Shown here: one piece after another, positions 40,190-48,268 of the stretch
Numbering within the stretch: position 1 is the first letter of the stretch
Layout of the letters: each line of letters opens with the position of its first letter
Assembly (NCBI GenBank): GCA_038323835.1
Contig: JBBQHI010000009.1
Coordinates: 1 to 64,000, forward strand
Source: JACVRW01 sp038323835
Lineage (GTDB): Bacteria; Actinomycetota; Thermoleophilia; Solirubrobacterales; Thermoleophilaceae
Length of the DNA stretch: 64,000 nucleotides
Reading direction: 5' to 3'
The notes under the pieces: generated by a model
The model's database searches: none
What the model was told of the DNA's origin: nothing
The model's input: the letters and a program-made list of their open reading frames with translations, nothing else
Made by a program: the position numbers and the translations under genes

Positions 40190-42811
40190 TCACTCCTCGG
40201 AGTCGTCAACCTCGTCGTCGTCCTCGAGCTCGCTCTCGAGGTCACCCTCCGGCAGCGGCGCGCCGATCACGGGGCCGTCGCCCAGGGCGGCGTCCTCGGC
40301 CTCGGTCAGGGGTCCCTCGAGATCAGGGTTCACCGGGGCGGCGGTGTCCGTGGTGCTCTCGATGACGAGAGCCACGGCGCTCACCTGGTCGTCCTCCTTG
40401 AGATTCATCAGGCGCACGCCCTGAGCCGGGCGGCCCTGCTTCGAGATTCCCTTCACCCCGGTGCGCTGCACCATGCCGTTCTGCGAGATGAAGACGAGGT
40501 CGTGGTGCTCGCGCACGATCAGCGCGCCGGCGAGCATGCCCTTCTTCTTCGTGAGCCCGATTGTCTTCACGCCCATCGTGCCGCGGCCCTTCACCGGGTA
40601 CTCCTCGATGTCGGTCCGCTTGCCGTATCCGGCCTCGGTGACCACGAGCAGCTCGGTGTCCGGGCGCACCACGTCCATGGCCAGCACGTAGTTGTCGCCC
40701 CGGCTGACGTTCATGCCGCGCACGCCCGCGGTGTCGCGGCCCATCGGCCGGGCCTCGCGCTCGTTGAAGCGGGACGCCTTGCCCGAGCGGGCGACCATGA
40801 TGATGTCGTCGTCGCCGTTGGTGCGGTTGACGGCCACGAGCTCGTCGTCGTCGCGGATGTTGATGGCGATGATGCCGTCGGCCTTGATCGGCGTGTTGTA
40901 CGCCAGGAACTCGGTCTTCTTGATCTGCCCCTTGCGGGTTGCGAAGACGAGGTATTTGTCCTCGGTGAAGTCGCGGGTGGCCTGCACCGCCCGGACCTGC
41001 TCGCCCTCGCGCAGGGGGAGCAGGTTCACGAGCGCCCGGCCCTTGGCCGTGCGCGACGCCTCAGGCAGCTCGTAGACCTTCTGGCGGTAGACCTTGCCCC
41101 GGTTGGTGAAGAAGAGGAGGTAGTCGTGCGTGGAGGACACGAAGAGGTGCTCGATGTAGTCCTCGTCCTTCATGTCCATCCCCATGACGCCCATGCCGCC
41201 GCGTTTCTGCTGGCGGTATGTGGCGAGCGGCAGGGACTTGATGTAGCCCGAGCGCGTGATCGAGATCACCATCTGCTGATCGGCGATCAGGTCCTCGATG
41301 TCGATCTCGTCCTCGGAGTGCGTGATCTCGGTGCGGCGCTCGTCCCCGAAGCGGTCCCTGATCTCGGTGAGTTCCTCGGTGATCAGCGCCATCACCCGGG
41401 CCTCGTCGCCGAGGATGTCCCGCAGCTCCTTGATGCGCTCGAGGGTGTCCGCGTGCTCCTGCTTGACCTTGTCGGCCTCGAGGGCGGTGAGCCGTTGAAG
41501 GCGGAGGTCGAGAATGGCCTGCGCCTGGATGCGCGACAGCTCGAAGGTCTCGATCAGGCCCTCGCGGGCCGCGTCGGGGTCGCGCGACGACCGGATCAGC
41601 GCGATCACCTCGTCGAGCTTGCCAATCGCGACGAGCAGCCCCTCGAGGATATGTAGCCGGGCCTCGCGCTCGCGGAGCTCGTGCTGGGTGCGGCGGACCA
41701 CCACATCTCGCTGGTGATCGACGTAGTTCTTGATGATCGGCAGCAGGCCGAGCGTGCGCGGCACGTTGTCGACGAGCGCAACCATGTTCACGCCGAACGT
41801 GTTCTGGAGGGTCGTGTACTTGTAGAGGTTGTTCAGCACGACCTTCGGAATCGCGTCGCGCTTCAGCTCGATCACGAGCCGGATGCCGGACTTGTCGGAC
41901 TCGTCGCGGAGGTCGGAGATCTCCTTGAGCCGCCCGTTGTTGACCTGCTCGGCGATCTTCTTGATCAGGCCGCTGCCGTCGTTGCGCCCGTCGCCCTTGG
42001 ACACCTGGTAGGGCAGCTCGGTGACGATGATCGCCTCCTTGCCCTGGCGCAGCGGCTCGATGTGCGCCCGGCCCCGGACGACCACGCGCCCGCGGCCGGT
42101 CTCATAGGCGTCCTTGATCCCGCTGTACCCGACGATGATCCCGGCGGTGGGGAAGTCCGGCCCCTTCACGTGGCGCATCAGGCCCTGGACGTCGATGTCC
42201 GGGTTCTCGATGTAGGCGATGCAGGCGTCGATGGATTCCCGCAGGTTGTGCGGCGGGATGTTCGTGGCCATCCCGACCGCGATCCCGGACGCGCCGTTGA
42301 CCAGCAGGTTCGGGAACCGCGCCGGCAGGACGAGCGGCTCCTGACGCGACTCGTCGTAGTTCGGGACGAAGTCGACGGTGTCCGCGTCGATGTCGCGGAG
42401 CATCTCGGTGGCCAGCCGGGTCAGCCGGGCCTCGGTGTACCGCATGGCGGCCGCCGGGTCGTTGTCGATCGAGCCGAAGTTCCCCTGCGGGTCGATCAGC
42501 GGGTACCGCATCGCGAAGTCCTGCGCGAGGCGGACCAGCGTGTCGTAGATCGCCGAGTCGCCGTGCGGGTGGTAGTCGCCCATCACGCGCCCCACGACGT
42601 TCGCGCACTTGCGGTGCGCGCGGTTCGGCTGGAGCCCGGCCTCGTTCATGGCGAACAGGACGCGGCGGTGGACGGGCTTCAGTCCGTCACGCACGTCGGG
42701 AAGCGCCCGCCCGACGATCACGCTCATCGCGTAGTCGAGGTACGACGACCGCATCTCCTCCTCGAGCCCGCGGGGCTCGACGTTGCCGCCGGTCAGCTGC
42801 TCAATGGACAT
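40190..42811 (-). CDS. gyrA: DNA gyrase subunit A
   Basis: An 873-residue GyrA, the DNA breakage-reunion subunit of gyrase. The catalytic tyrosine is Tyr125 in AAMRYTEARLT. The quinolone-resistance region is HPHGDSAIYDTLVRLAQ with Ser86 and Asp90, the quinolone-sensitive type. The C-terminal beta-pinwheel starts after about residue 510. The GyrA box reads QKRGGMG, with Met where Lys or Arg is usual. The protein ends in an acidic tail (DDEVDDSEE), which in other bacteria regulates wrapping. The start is ATG 42811 with an AAGGGAAG Shine-Dalgarno. It is 151 bp downstream of gyrB. Confidence 0.97.
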   Translation of the reverse strand: MSIEQLTGGNVEPRGLEEEMRSSYLDYAMSVIVGRALPDVRDGLKPVHRRVLFAMNEAGLQPNRAHRKCANVVGRVMGDYHPHGDSAIYDTLVRLAQDFAMRYPLIDPQGNFGSIDNDPAAAMRYTEARLTRLATEMLRDIDADTVDFVPNYDESRQEPLVLPARFPNLLVNGASGIAVGMATNIPPHNLRESIDACIAYIENPDIDVQGLMRHVKGPDFPTAGIIVGYSGIKDAYETGRGRVVVRGRAHIEPLRQGKEAIIVTELPYQVSKGDGRNDGSGLIKKIAEQVNNGRLKEISDLRDESDKSGIRLVIELKRDAIPKVVLNNLYKYTTLQNTFGVNMVALVDNVPRTLGLLPIIKNYVDHQRDVVVRRTQHELREREARLHILEGLLVAIGKLDEVIALIRSSRDPDAAREGLIETFELSRIQAQAILDLRLQRLTALEADKVKQEHADTLERIKELRDILGDEARVMALITEELTEIRDRFGDERRTEITHSEDEIDIEDLIADQQMVISITRSGYIKSLPLATYRQQKRGGMGVMGMDMKDEDYIEHLFVSSTHDYLLFFTNRGKVYRQKVYELPEASRTAKGRALVNLLPLREGEQVRAVQATRDFTEDKYLVFATRKGQIKKTEFLAYNTPIKADGIIAINIRDDDELVAVNRTNGDDDIIMVARSGKASRFNEREARPMGRDTAGVRGMNVSRGDNYVLAMDVVRPDTELLVVTEAGYGKRTDIEEYPVKGRGTMGVKTIGLTKKKGMLAGALIVREHHDLVFISQNGMVQRTGVKGISKQGRPAQGVRLMNLKEDDQVSAVALVIESTTDTAAPVNPDLEGPLTEAEDAALGDGPVIGAPLPEGDLESELEDDDEVDDSEE

Positions 42812-42962
42812 CCGCTACTTCCCTTCGATAAATCGTGCGCATCTCGCGGAGTGGGGGCCGCTATCCCGAGCGAAGACCGAGGCGGGCCAGTATGCAGGGA
42901 GGCCGCAGTGCTCCGCAGGCGGCCGACCGAGGACGCCGCCCGGCGACGGTCTGCGGCCGGGA

Positions 42963-45395
42963 TCAGACATCGAGGTTGGTCACTTCGCGTGCGTGGGCTT
43001 CTATGAACTCGCGGCGGGGCTCCACGGCGTCCCCCATCAGCATCGAGAAGATCTGGTCGGCCGCGCTCGCGTCGTCCACGGTGACCAGCTGGAGGGTGCG
43101 CCGCTCGGGATCCATGGTGGTGTCGAAGAGCTGGTCTGCGTTCATCTCGCCGAGGCCCTTGAAGCGCTGCAGCGGGATCCCCTTGCCGGCGGCCTCGAGC
43201 ACCACGCGACGGAGGTCCTCGAACGAGCGCGCCTGCTTGGTGTCGGCCAGCTCGACCTGGAAGGGCGGGATGCCGGCCAGCGAGATGATCTCGGTGTGCA
43301 CCCTCACGAAGCTCTGGTACTCGGGCTTCGTGAACATGGCCCGCTTCAGGCGGCGTGTGGAGGCCGTGCCCGTGGTGAGCTCCACCACGCGCGCGACGAT
43401 CTCATCGTCGTCCTTCCTGATGACCGAGCTGGTGAACGGCTCGCCCTCCACGCCCTTGCCGTTGAGGTGCGCGATCACCGCGTCGGCGTCCGTGAGGCCC
43501 TCGTCCAGGATCGATGACTCCTCGAGGAAGGTGATGGTGTCGTGCCCGTACTCGGCCCGCAGCGCCGCGGCCCAGCCCTCGTACTGCTTGAGCAGCCGGC
43601 CGTACCTCTGCCAGCGGGTGTGGGTGGCCTTGAACTCCTTGCCGTCGCGGTCGGTGATGCGGATGTCCTCCAGCTTGTCGCGCAGGAGCACCTCCTCGAG
43701 CTCGGAGTCCTTCTCGATGTAGATCTCGCGGCTGCCCATCTTCAGCTTGTAGAGCGGCGCCTTGGCGATGTAGACGTAGCCCGCGTCGATCAGCTCCGGC
43801 ATCTCGCGGTAGAGGAAGGTGAGCACGAGCGTGCGGATGTGCGCCCCGTCCACGTCGGCGTCCGTCATGAGGACGACCTTGTGGTAGCGCGCCTTCTCCA
43901 GGTCGAACTCCTCGCGAATCCCCGTGCCGATGGCGGTGATGAGCGCCTGGATCTCCTTGTTGGAGAGCACCTTGTCGATGCGGTTCTTCTCGACGTTGAT
44001 GATCTTGCCGCGCAGCGGGAGGATCGCCTGGGTGTTGCGGTCCCGGCCCTGCTTGGCGGAGCCACCGGCCGAGTCGCCCTCGACGATGAAGATCTCTGTG
44101 AGCGCGGGGTCCCGGACCGAGCAGTCGGCGAGCTTGCCCGGGAGAGTGGTGTTCTCGAGCGCGGACTTGCGCCGCGTCAGGTCGCGCGCCTTGCGGGCGG
44201 CGTCACGGGCGCGTGACGCATCGACCGCCTTGCGGATGATCCGGTTCCCGTCCGTCGGGTTCTCCTCGAGGAACTCGGCGAGGCCGCGGTTCAGGGCTGC
44301 CTGGACGAAGCCCTCCACCGGTGGATTGCCGAGCTTGGTCTTCGTCTGGCCCTCGAACTGGGGGTCTTGGATCTTCACGGAGATGATCGCCGTCAGGCCC
44401 TCGCGAACGTCCTCGCCCTGGAGGTTCACGTCCTTCTCCTTGAGCTCCCCCTTCTGGCGCGCGTACGCGTTGATGGTGCGGGTGAGCGCGGAGCGGAAGC
44501 CCGAGAGGTGCGTGCCGCCCTCGTGCGTGTTGATGTTGTTGGCGAAGGAGAGGAGCGCCTCCTGGTAGGAGTTGTTCCACTGGAGCGCGACCTCCACCTC
44601 GCCGACGTCGCTCTCGTCGGAGACGTAGACGATCTTCTCGTGCAGCGGGTCGCGCGTGCCCTGGCTGTGCAGGTACTTGACGAAGTCGACGATCCCGCCG
44701 TCGTACTGGAACGTGGTCTCGAAGCGCTCGCCCCGCTCGTCCACGAAGTCGATCCGCAGGCCGCGGGTCAGGAACGCCATCTCGCGGAAGCGCTGCTCGA
44801 GCACCGAGCGGTCGTAGTCGATCGTCTCGAAGATCTCGAGGTCGGGCAGGAACGTGATGCTCGTGCCGGTCCGGTCCGACTTCTCACCCTTGGTGAGCTC
44901 GGTGGTCGGCGTGCCGCGCTCGTAGGACTGTGTCCACTCGTGGCCCTCGCGCCAGATGGTGAGCGCGAGCGACTCCGAGAGGGCGTTGACGACGGACACG
45001 CCGACGCCGTGAAGGCCGCCCGACACCTTGTACCCGCCGCCGTCGCCGAACTTGCCGCCGGCGTGGAGCACGGTGAGAACCACCTCGGCCGCGGGGCGGC
45101 CCTCCTGGGCGTGCATGCCCACCGGGATGCCGCGGCCGTTGTCCGTGACCGTGACGCTGTTGTCGGGGTGGATCGCGATCTGGACGCTGTCGGCCTCGCC
45201 GGCCAGCGCCTCGTCGACCGAGTTGTCCATCACCTCGTAGATCAGGTGATGCAGGCCGCGCGCGCCGGTGGAGCCGATGTACATGCCCGGCCGCTTGCGC
45301 ACTGCCTCCAGTCCCTCGAGGACCGTGATGTCCTGGGCGCCGTAGCTCGCCTTCGCGCTGCCGCCGTCGCCCTCGCCTGCTGGGGTCTTTGCCAA
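42963..45395 (-). CDS. gyrB: DNA gyrase subunit B (long form)
   Basis: An 810-residue GyrB, the ATPase and TOPRIM subunit. The GHKL ATP site is visible (YIGSTGARGLHHLIYEVMDNSVDEA, shown here as key motif DNSVDEA, and DNGRGIPV, GLHGVGVSVVNALS). TOPRIM motifs EGDSAGGSAKQGRDR and DADVDGAHIRTL follow. Between the KLKMGSREIYI segment and RFKGLGEMNADQL lies an extra stretch of about 165-170 residues, as in the 804-residue E. coli protein but unlike the shorter mycobacterial protein. The start is TTG 45395. A hairpin with a T-run lies in the leader. Confidence 0.96.
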   Translation of the reverse strand: MAKTPAGEGDGGSAKASYGAQDITVLEGLEAVRKRPGMYIGSTGARGLHHLIYEVMDNSVDEALAGEADSVQIAIHPDNSVTVTDNGRGIPVGMHAQEGRPAAEVVLTVLHAGGKFGDGGGYKVSGGLHGVGVSVVNALSESLALTIWREGHEWTQSYERGTPTTELTKGEKSDRTGTSITFLPDLEIFETIDYDRSVLEQRFREMAFLTRGLRIDFVDERGERFETTFQYDGGIVDFVKYLHSQGTRDPLHEKIVYVSDESDVGEVEVALQWNNSYQEALLSFANNINTHEGGTHLSGFRSALTRTINAYARQKGELKEKDVNLQGEDVREGLTAIISVKIQDPQFEGQTKTKLGNPPVEGFVQAALNRGLAEFLEENPTDGNRIIRKAVDASRARDAARKARDLTRRKSALENTTLPGKLADCSVRDPALTEIFIVEGDSAGGSAKQGRDRNTQAILPLRGKIINVEKNRIDKVLSNKEIQALITAIGTGIREEFDLEKARYHKVVLMTDADVDGAHIRTLVLTFLYREMPELIDAGYVYIAKAPLYKLKMGSREIYIEKDSELEEVLLRDKLEDIRITDRDGKEFKATHTRWQRYGRLLKQYEGWAAALRAEYGHDTITFLEESSILDEGLTDADAVIAHLNGKGVEGEPFTSSVIRKDDDEIVARVVELTTGTASTRRLKRAMFTKPEYQSFVRVHTEIISLAGIPPFQVELADTKQARSFEDLRRVVLEAAGKGIPLQRFKGLGEMNADQLFDTTMDPERRTLQLVTVDDASAADQIFSMLMGDAVEPRREFIEAHAREVTNLDV

Positions 45396-45424
45396 CCCGT
45401 CCCTTCCGCGTGCCGATTCCGTTG

Positions 45425-45465
45425 AAAAGCCCCGGCCGCGGCCTCTCTCGGAGGCGCGCCGGGGC
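45425..45465 (-). terminator. Rho-independent terminator or attenuator upstream of gyrB
   Basis: On the minus strand a long GC hairpin, GCCCCGGC (45465-45458) with GCCGGGGC (45436-45429) and further inner pairing, is followed at once by TTTTC (45428-45424). It lies 29 nt before the gyrB TTG. A TAATAT -10-like hexamer lies upstream at 45491-45486. If that promoter is used, the hairpin is inside the gyrB leader; otherwise it ends the recF-DUF721 transcript. Confidence 0.6.
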
Positions 45466-45600
45466 GGTACATAACACCGCTCTAGATATTAGCAGCCTAC
45501 CCCTTCGATCGGACGCGTCTGAGTGTTACAAAATGCCCGCAAATCCGCACTAAATGAGCCCTGCCCACCGCGCTCCTCCGGACGGCCGCCGTGCGTTGCC

Positions 45601-45918
45601 TCAGGGATGGTTCGGAACCGAACCGACTTTGAAGGCCAGGCGGGTCACGATTCCCGCCTGGCCACCCCCGAGCGATTCGGTCAGACGGTCCACCAGATCG
45701 CGCTGGAGAAGGTCCAGCTCGTGGGCCCATAGCGACGACTCGCAGGCCACGGTGACCACCCCCTCGCGCTCGGAGACGGGCGTCGTCGAGGCTGCCAGCG
45801 CCTCGCCCGCCACGTCGGACCAGAGTGCCTGGACGCGTGCCAGCAGGGTGGCGGGGGGCACGTTCGCGACCGCCCCGGGAAGGGCGAGTCGCAGCGCGCG
45901 GGGGGCCAAGCGCCTCAC
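45601..45918 (-). CDS. DUF721 family protein (DciA-like)
   Basis: A 105-residue protein. The DUF721 core is visible: VQALWSDVAGEALAAST, VVTVACESSLWAHELDLLQ and the late IVTRLAFKVG. The family includes DciA, the replicative helicase loader or operator in bacteria without DnaC/DnaI, and sits between recF and gyrB in many actinobacteria. The start is GTG 45918 in a GTGA overlap with recF; the longer upstream frame is antisense to nothing real but lies over recF. Confidence 0.87.
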   Translation of the reverse strand: MRRLAPRALRLALPGAVANVPPATLLARVQALWSDVAGEALAASTTPVSEREGVVTVACESSLWAHELDLLQRDLVDRLTESLGGGQAGIVTRLAFKVGSVPNHP

Positions 45919-47015
45919 GCCGCCGCCGCCGTGCCGCGGTCCCGGATCTCGCCTGCCTCCACAACGATCGTCCCCGCCTCGCCGCCCGGAACCTGTCCCG
46001 GCTCGGTCGCGGTGATCACCGCCTGGCCACCGTCGCGCACCAGCTCGGCCAGGAGCGTCCGCCTGCCGGCGTCGAGCTCCGACATCACGTCGTCGAGCAG
46101 CATCAGGGGCAGCCTGCTCCTGCGCTCGGCAAGCAGCGCGCGCTCGGCGAACAGAAGCGCCAGCAGGGAGATGCGCTGCTGGCCCTGGGATCCGTAGGAG
46201 CGCAGGCCGAGCCCGCCGAGCAGCAGCTGGAGATCGTCCCGGTGCGGCCCGTGTGCGGTAAACCCGCGGTCCAGGTCCGCCGAACGCCGCTCCTCGAGCT
46301 CTCCTACCAGCTCCTCGGCGGTGGTGGCCGGGGAGCGCGGGCGGTACCGGAGCTCGGCCTCGCCGGGGAGCCCCAGCCGCATCGCCAAGTCGGCGAACAC
46401 CGGCCGCAGCCAATCCACGGCCTCCCGCCGGTCGGCCATGAGCTCGATGCCCCGGGCGGCCAGCTCGGCGTCCCAGGCACCTAGGGCCGAGGCGCTCCCG
46501 GCACCCGCACGCACGCGGGCCAGCAGCGCGTTCCGCTGGGCCAGGGCACGCGAGTAGGCCGCCCGTGTACCGGCCCGGGCAGGCCAGACCGCGGCCACCA
46601 CCTGGTCGAGATGCGCGCGACGACCGGACGGGCCGCCCTTGACGAGCTCCAGCCGCTCTGGCATGAAGACGCTGACCGCCGGGCGTGAGTCGAGGCCGGC
46701 GGGAGCCTCGAGCTCCGCCCCGTCCAGGCGCAGGTGCTTGGGCTCACCCGGCTCGAACCCGACCTCGAGCCGATGCTCGCCGTCGTCGCCGGCCAGGTCG
46801 AGCGCCACGCGGGCGACGGTTGCGCCCCGCCGGATCAGCTCGCGTTCGTTGGACGTGCGCGGGGAACGCGCCGTACAGCCAAAGTAGATGGCCTCGAGCA
46901 GGTTCGTCTTGCCGGCGCCGTTGGGCCCGCAGATCACGGTAAGACCCGGGGGCAGGCCGACCTCCGCGCGGTCGTAGTTGCGGAAGTCGCGCATCTCGAC
47001 GCGCGTCACCCGCAC
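45915..47015 (-). CDS. recF: DNA replication and repair protein RecF
   Basis: A 366-residue RecF, an SMC-like ATPase that helps load RecA at gaps. Walker A GPNGAGKTN is at about residues 30-38, the signature-like SQGQQRISLLAL at about 275, and Walker B PLMLLDDVMSELD at about 305. The start is GTG 47015, five bases after the dnaN stop. It is followed by DUF721 with a GTGA overlap. Confidence 0.95.
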   Translation of the reverse strand: MRVTRVEMRDFRNYDRAEVGLPPGLTVICGPNGAGKTNLLEAIYFGCTARSPRTSNERELIRRGATVARVALDLAGDDGEHRLEVGFEPGEPKHLRLDGAELEAPAGLDSRPAVSVFMPERLELVKGGPSGRRAHLDQVVAAVWPARAGTRAAYSRALAQRNALLARVRAGAGSASALGAWDAELAARGIELMADRREAVDWLRPVFADLAMRLGLPGEAELRYRPRSPATTAEELVGELEERRSADLDRGFTAHGPHRDDLQLLLGGLGLRSYGSQGQQRISLLALLFAERALLAERRSRLPLMLLDDVMSELDAGRRTLLAELVRDGGQAVITATEPGQVPGGEAGTIVVEAGEIRDRGTAAAA

Positions 47016-47020
47016 GCCGC

Positions 47021-48133
47021 CTACACGTTCAGGCGGATCGGCATGACGAGGTACCGGAAGCCGGCGCCCTCGTCCCCGGACTGGATCAGCCCCGGGCGGA
47101 GCGGGCTGATCAGCTTCAGGATCAACTCGTCCGACTCGGCACTCTCGAGCCCCTCCCGGAAGAACTCGGGGTTGAACCCGATCTCCAGTTCCTCGCCGGC
47201 AAACGGCACGGGCAGCGACTCCATGGCCTCTCCCACGTCCGGCGTCTGCGCGGACACGTCCAGCGACCCCTCGGTGAAGCGAAGCCGCAGCGGCGCGTTC
47301 TTCTGAGCGAGCAGCCCGACGCGGCGCACCACCTCGAGCAGCTCTTCCCGGCTCACCCGCAGCTCGTGCTCGTACGTCTCGGGGAGCAGCTGCTGGTAGT
47401 TCGGGAACCGGCCCTCGACGAGCCGCGAGGACAGGACCACCCCGTCCACGGTGAAAATCACCTGGTTCTCCGAGGCGGCCACGGCAATCGTGTCAGCCCC
47501 GCCCGCGGTGGCGATGCGCCCGAGCTCCTGGAGCGTGCGGGCCGGCACGTTCGCCTCCAGCGAGCCGTCGAGCTGCTGTTCGAGCTTCGTCTCCTTGACG
47601 CCCAGCCGGTACGAGTCCGTGGCCACCATGCGCAGCTCGTCACCGCTCGCGGTCACAAGGACTCCCGTCAGGTGCGGCCGCGTCTCATCACGGGACGCGG
47701 CTCGCGCTACGCGGGAGATCGTGTCCACGAACGCAGCGGTGGGAACGGTGAGGGTGCCCTCGGCGGGCGGGTCGGGCAGCTTCGGGAAGTCCTCGGCGGG
47801 AAGGGTGCGCAGGTGGAACTTGGCCTGGCCCGAGGTGACCTCCACGTCCTGCTGAGCGCTGCGGTACTCGAGCGTGAGGTCGTCCTTCGGGAGCGAGCGG
47901 ACCACGTCGAGGAGGAGGCGCCCCGGCATGACCACCTCTCCCGGAGTTGAGGCCGACGGCTCGAGCCCCACGCGCAGGCCGAGCTCCATATCGGTGGCGA
48001 GCAGCTCCGCCTGGCGCTCTCCCACCCTGATCAGGACGCCGGAAAGGGTCTGTATGGCGCTGCGAGTGGACGCGGCCCGCACCGCGATGCCCAAACGGGC
48101 GAGAAACGTTTCACGGGAAACGGTGAGCTTCAA
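47021..48133 (-). CDS. dnaN: DNA polymerase III beta sliding clamp
   Basis: A 370-residue clamp with three similar domains and the classic C-terminal PIRL-type ending (YLVMPIRLNV), which closes the binding groove. The N-terminus KLTVSRETFLARLG holds a parS-like site in its codons. The start is TTG 48133 with AGGAAG upstream. Spacing to recF is only five bases, so it is probably co-transcribed with recF. Confidence 0.96.
   Translation of the reverse strand: MKLTVSRETFLARLGIAVRAASTRSAIQTLSGVLIRVGERQAELLATDMELGLRVGLEPSASTPGEVVMPGRLLLDVVRSLPKDDLTLEYRSAQQDVEVTSGQAKFHLRTLPAEDFPKLPDPPAEGTLTVPTAAFVDTISRVARAASRDETRPHLTGVLVTASGDELRMVATDSYRLGVKETKLEQQLDGSLEANVPARTLQELGRIATAGGADTIAVAASENQVIFTVDGVVLSSRLVEGRFPNYQQLLPETYEHELRVSREELLEVVRRVGLLAQKNAPLRLRFTEGSLDVSAQTPDVGEAMESLPVPFAGEELEIGFNPEFFREGLESAESDELILKLISPLRPGLIQSGDEGAGFRYLVMPIRLNV
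48107..48122. promoter_or_regulatory. parS-like site inside dnaN codons
   Basis: CGTTTCACGGGAAACG; the central 14 bases differ from the consensus parS GTTTCACGTGAAAC at one position. Read on the dnaN strand it encodes Val-Ser-Arg-Glu-Thr. ParB, encoded 6 kb away, would be the binder. Confidence 0.7.
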
Positions 48134-48268
48134 TTTCTTCCTAACAAAACTTGGAGTGGTTGTGGTTGTGTAGATGTCGACAAGGCCGCGTATTCGCCCT
48201 GGTCGTCAGGGTTCGCGCCTGTTGACGAAACCGGCAGAGGGTGTGGATTGTCGCAGTCATGGCGGCCG
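48134..48268. other. Candidate oriC segment between dnaN and dnaA
   Basis: A 135-bp gap with relatively AT-rich DNA at 48131-48183. TGTCGACAA (48175-48183) is TTGTCGACA on the minus strand, one mismatch from the TTGTCCACA box of high-GC actinobacteria. TGTGGATTG (48242-48250) reads CAATCCACA, two mismatches from TTATCCACA. The gap is much shorter than typical dnaA-dnaN origins, so oriC may extend into coding DNA or lie in the dnaA-rpmH gap. Confidence 0.35.
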
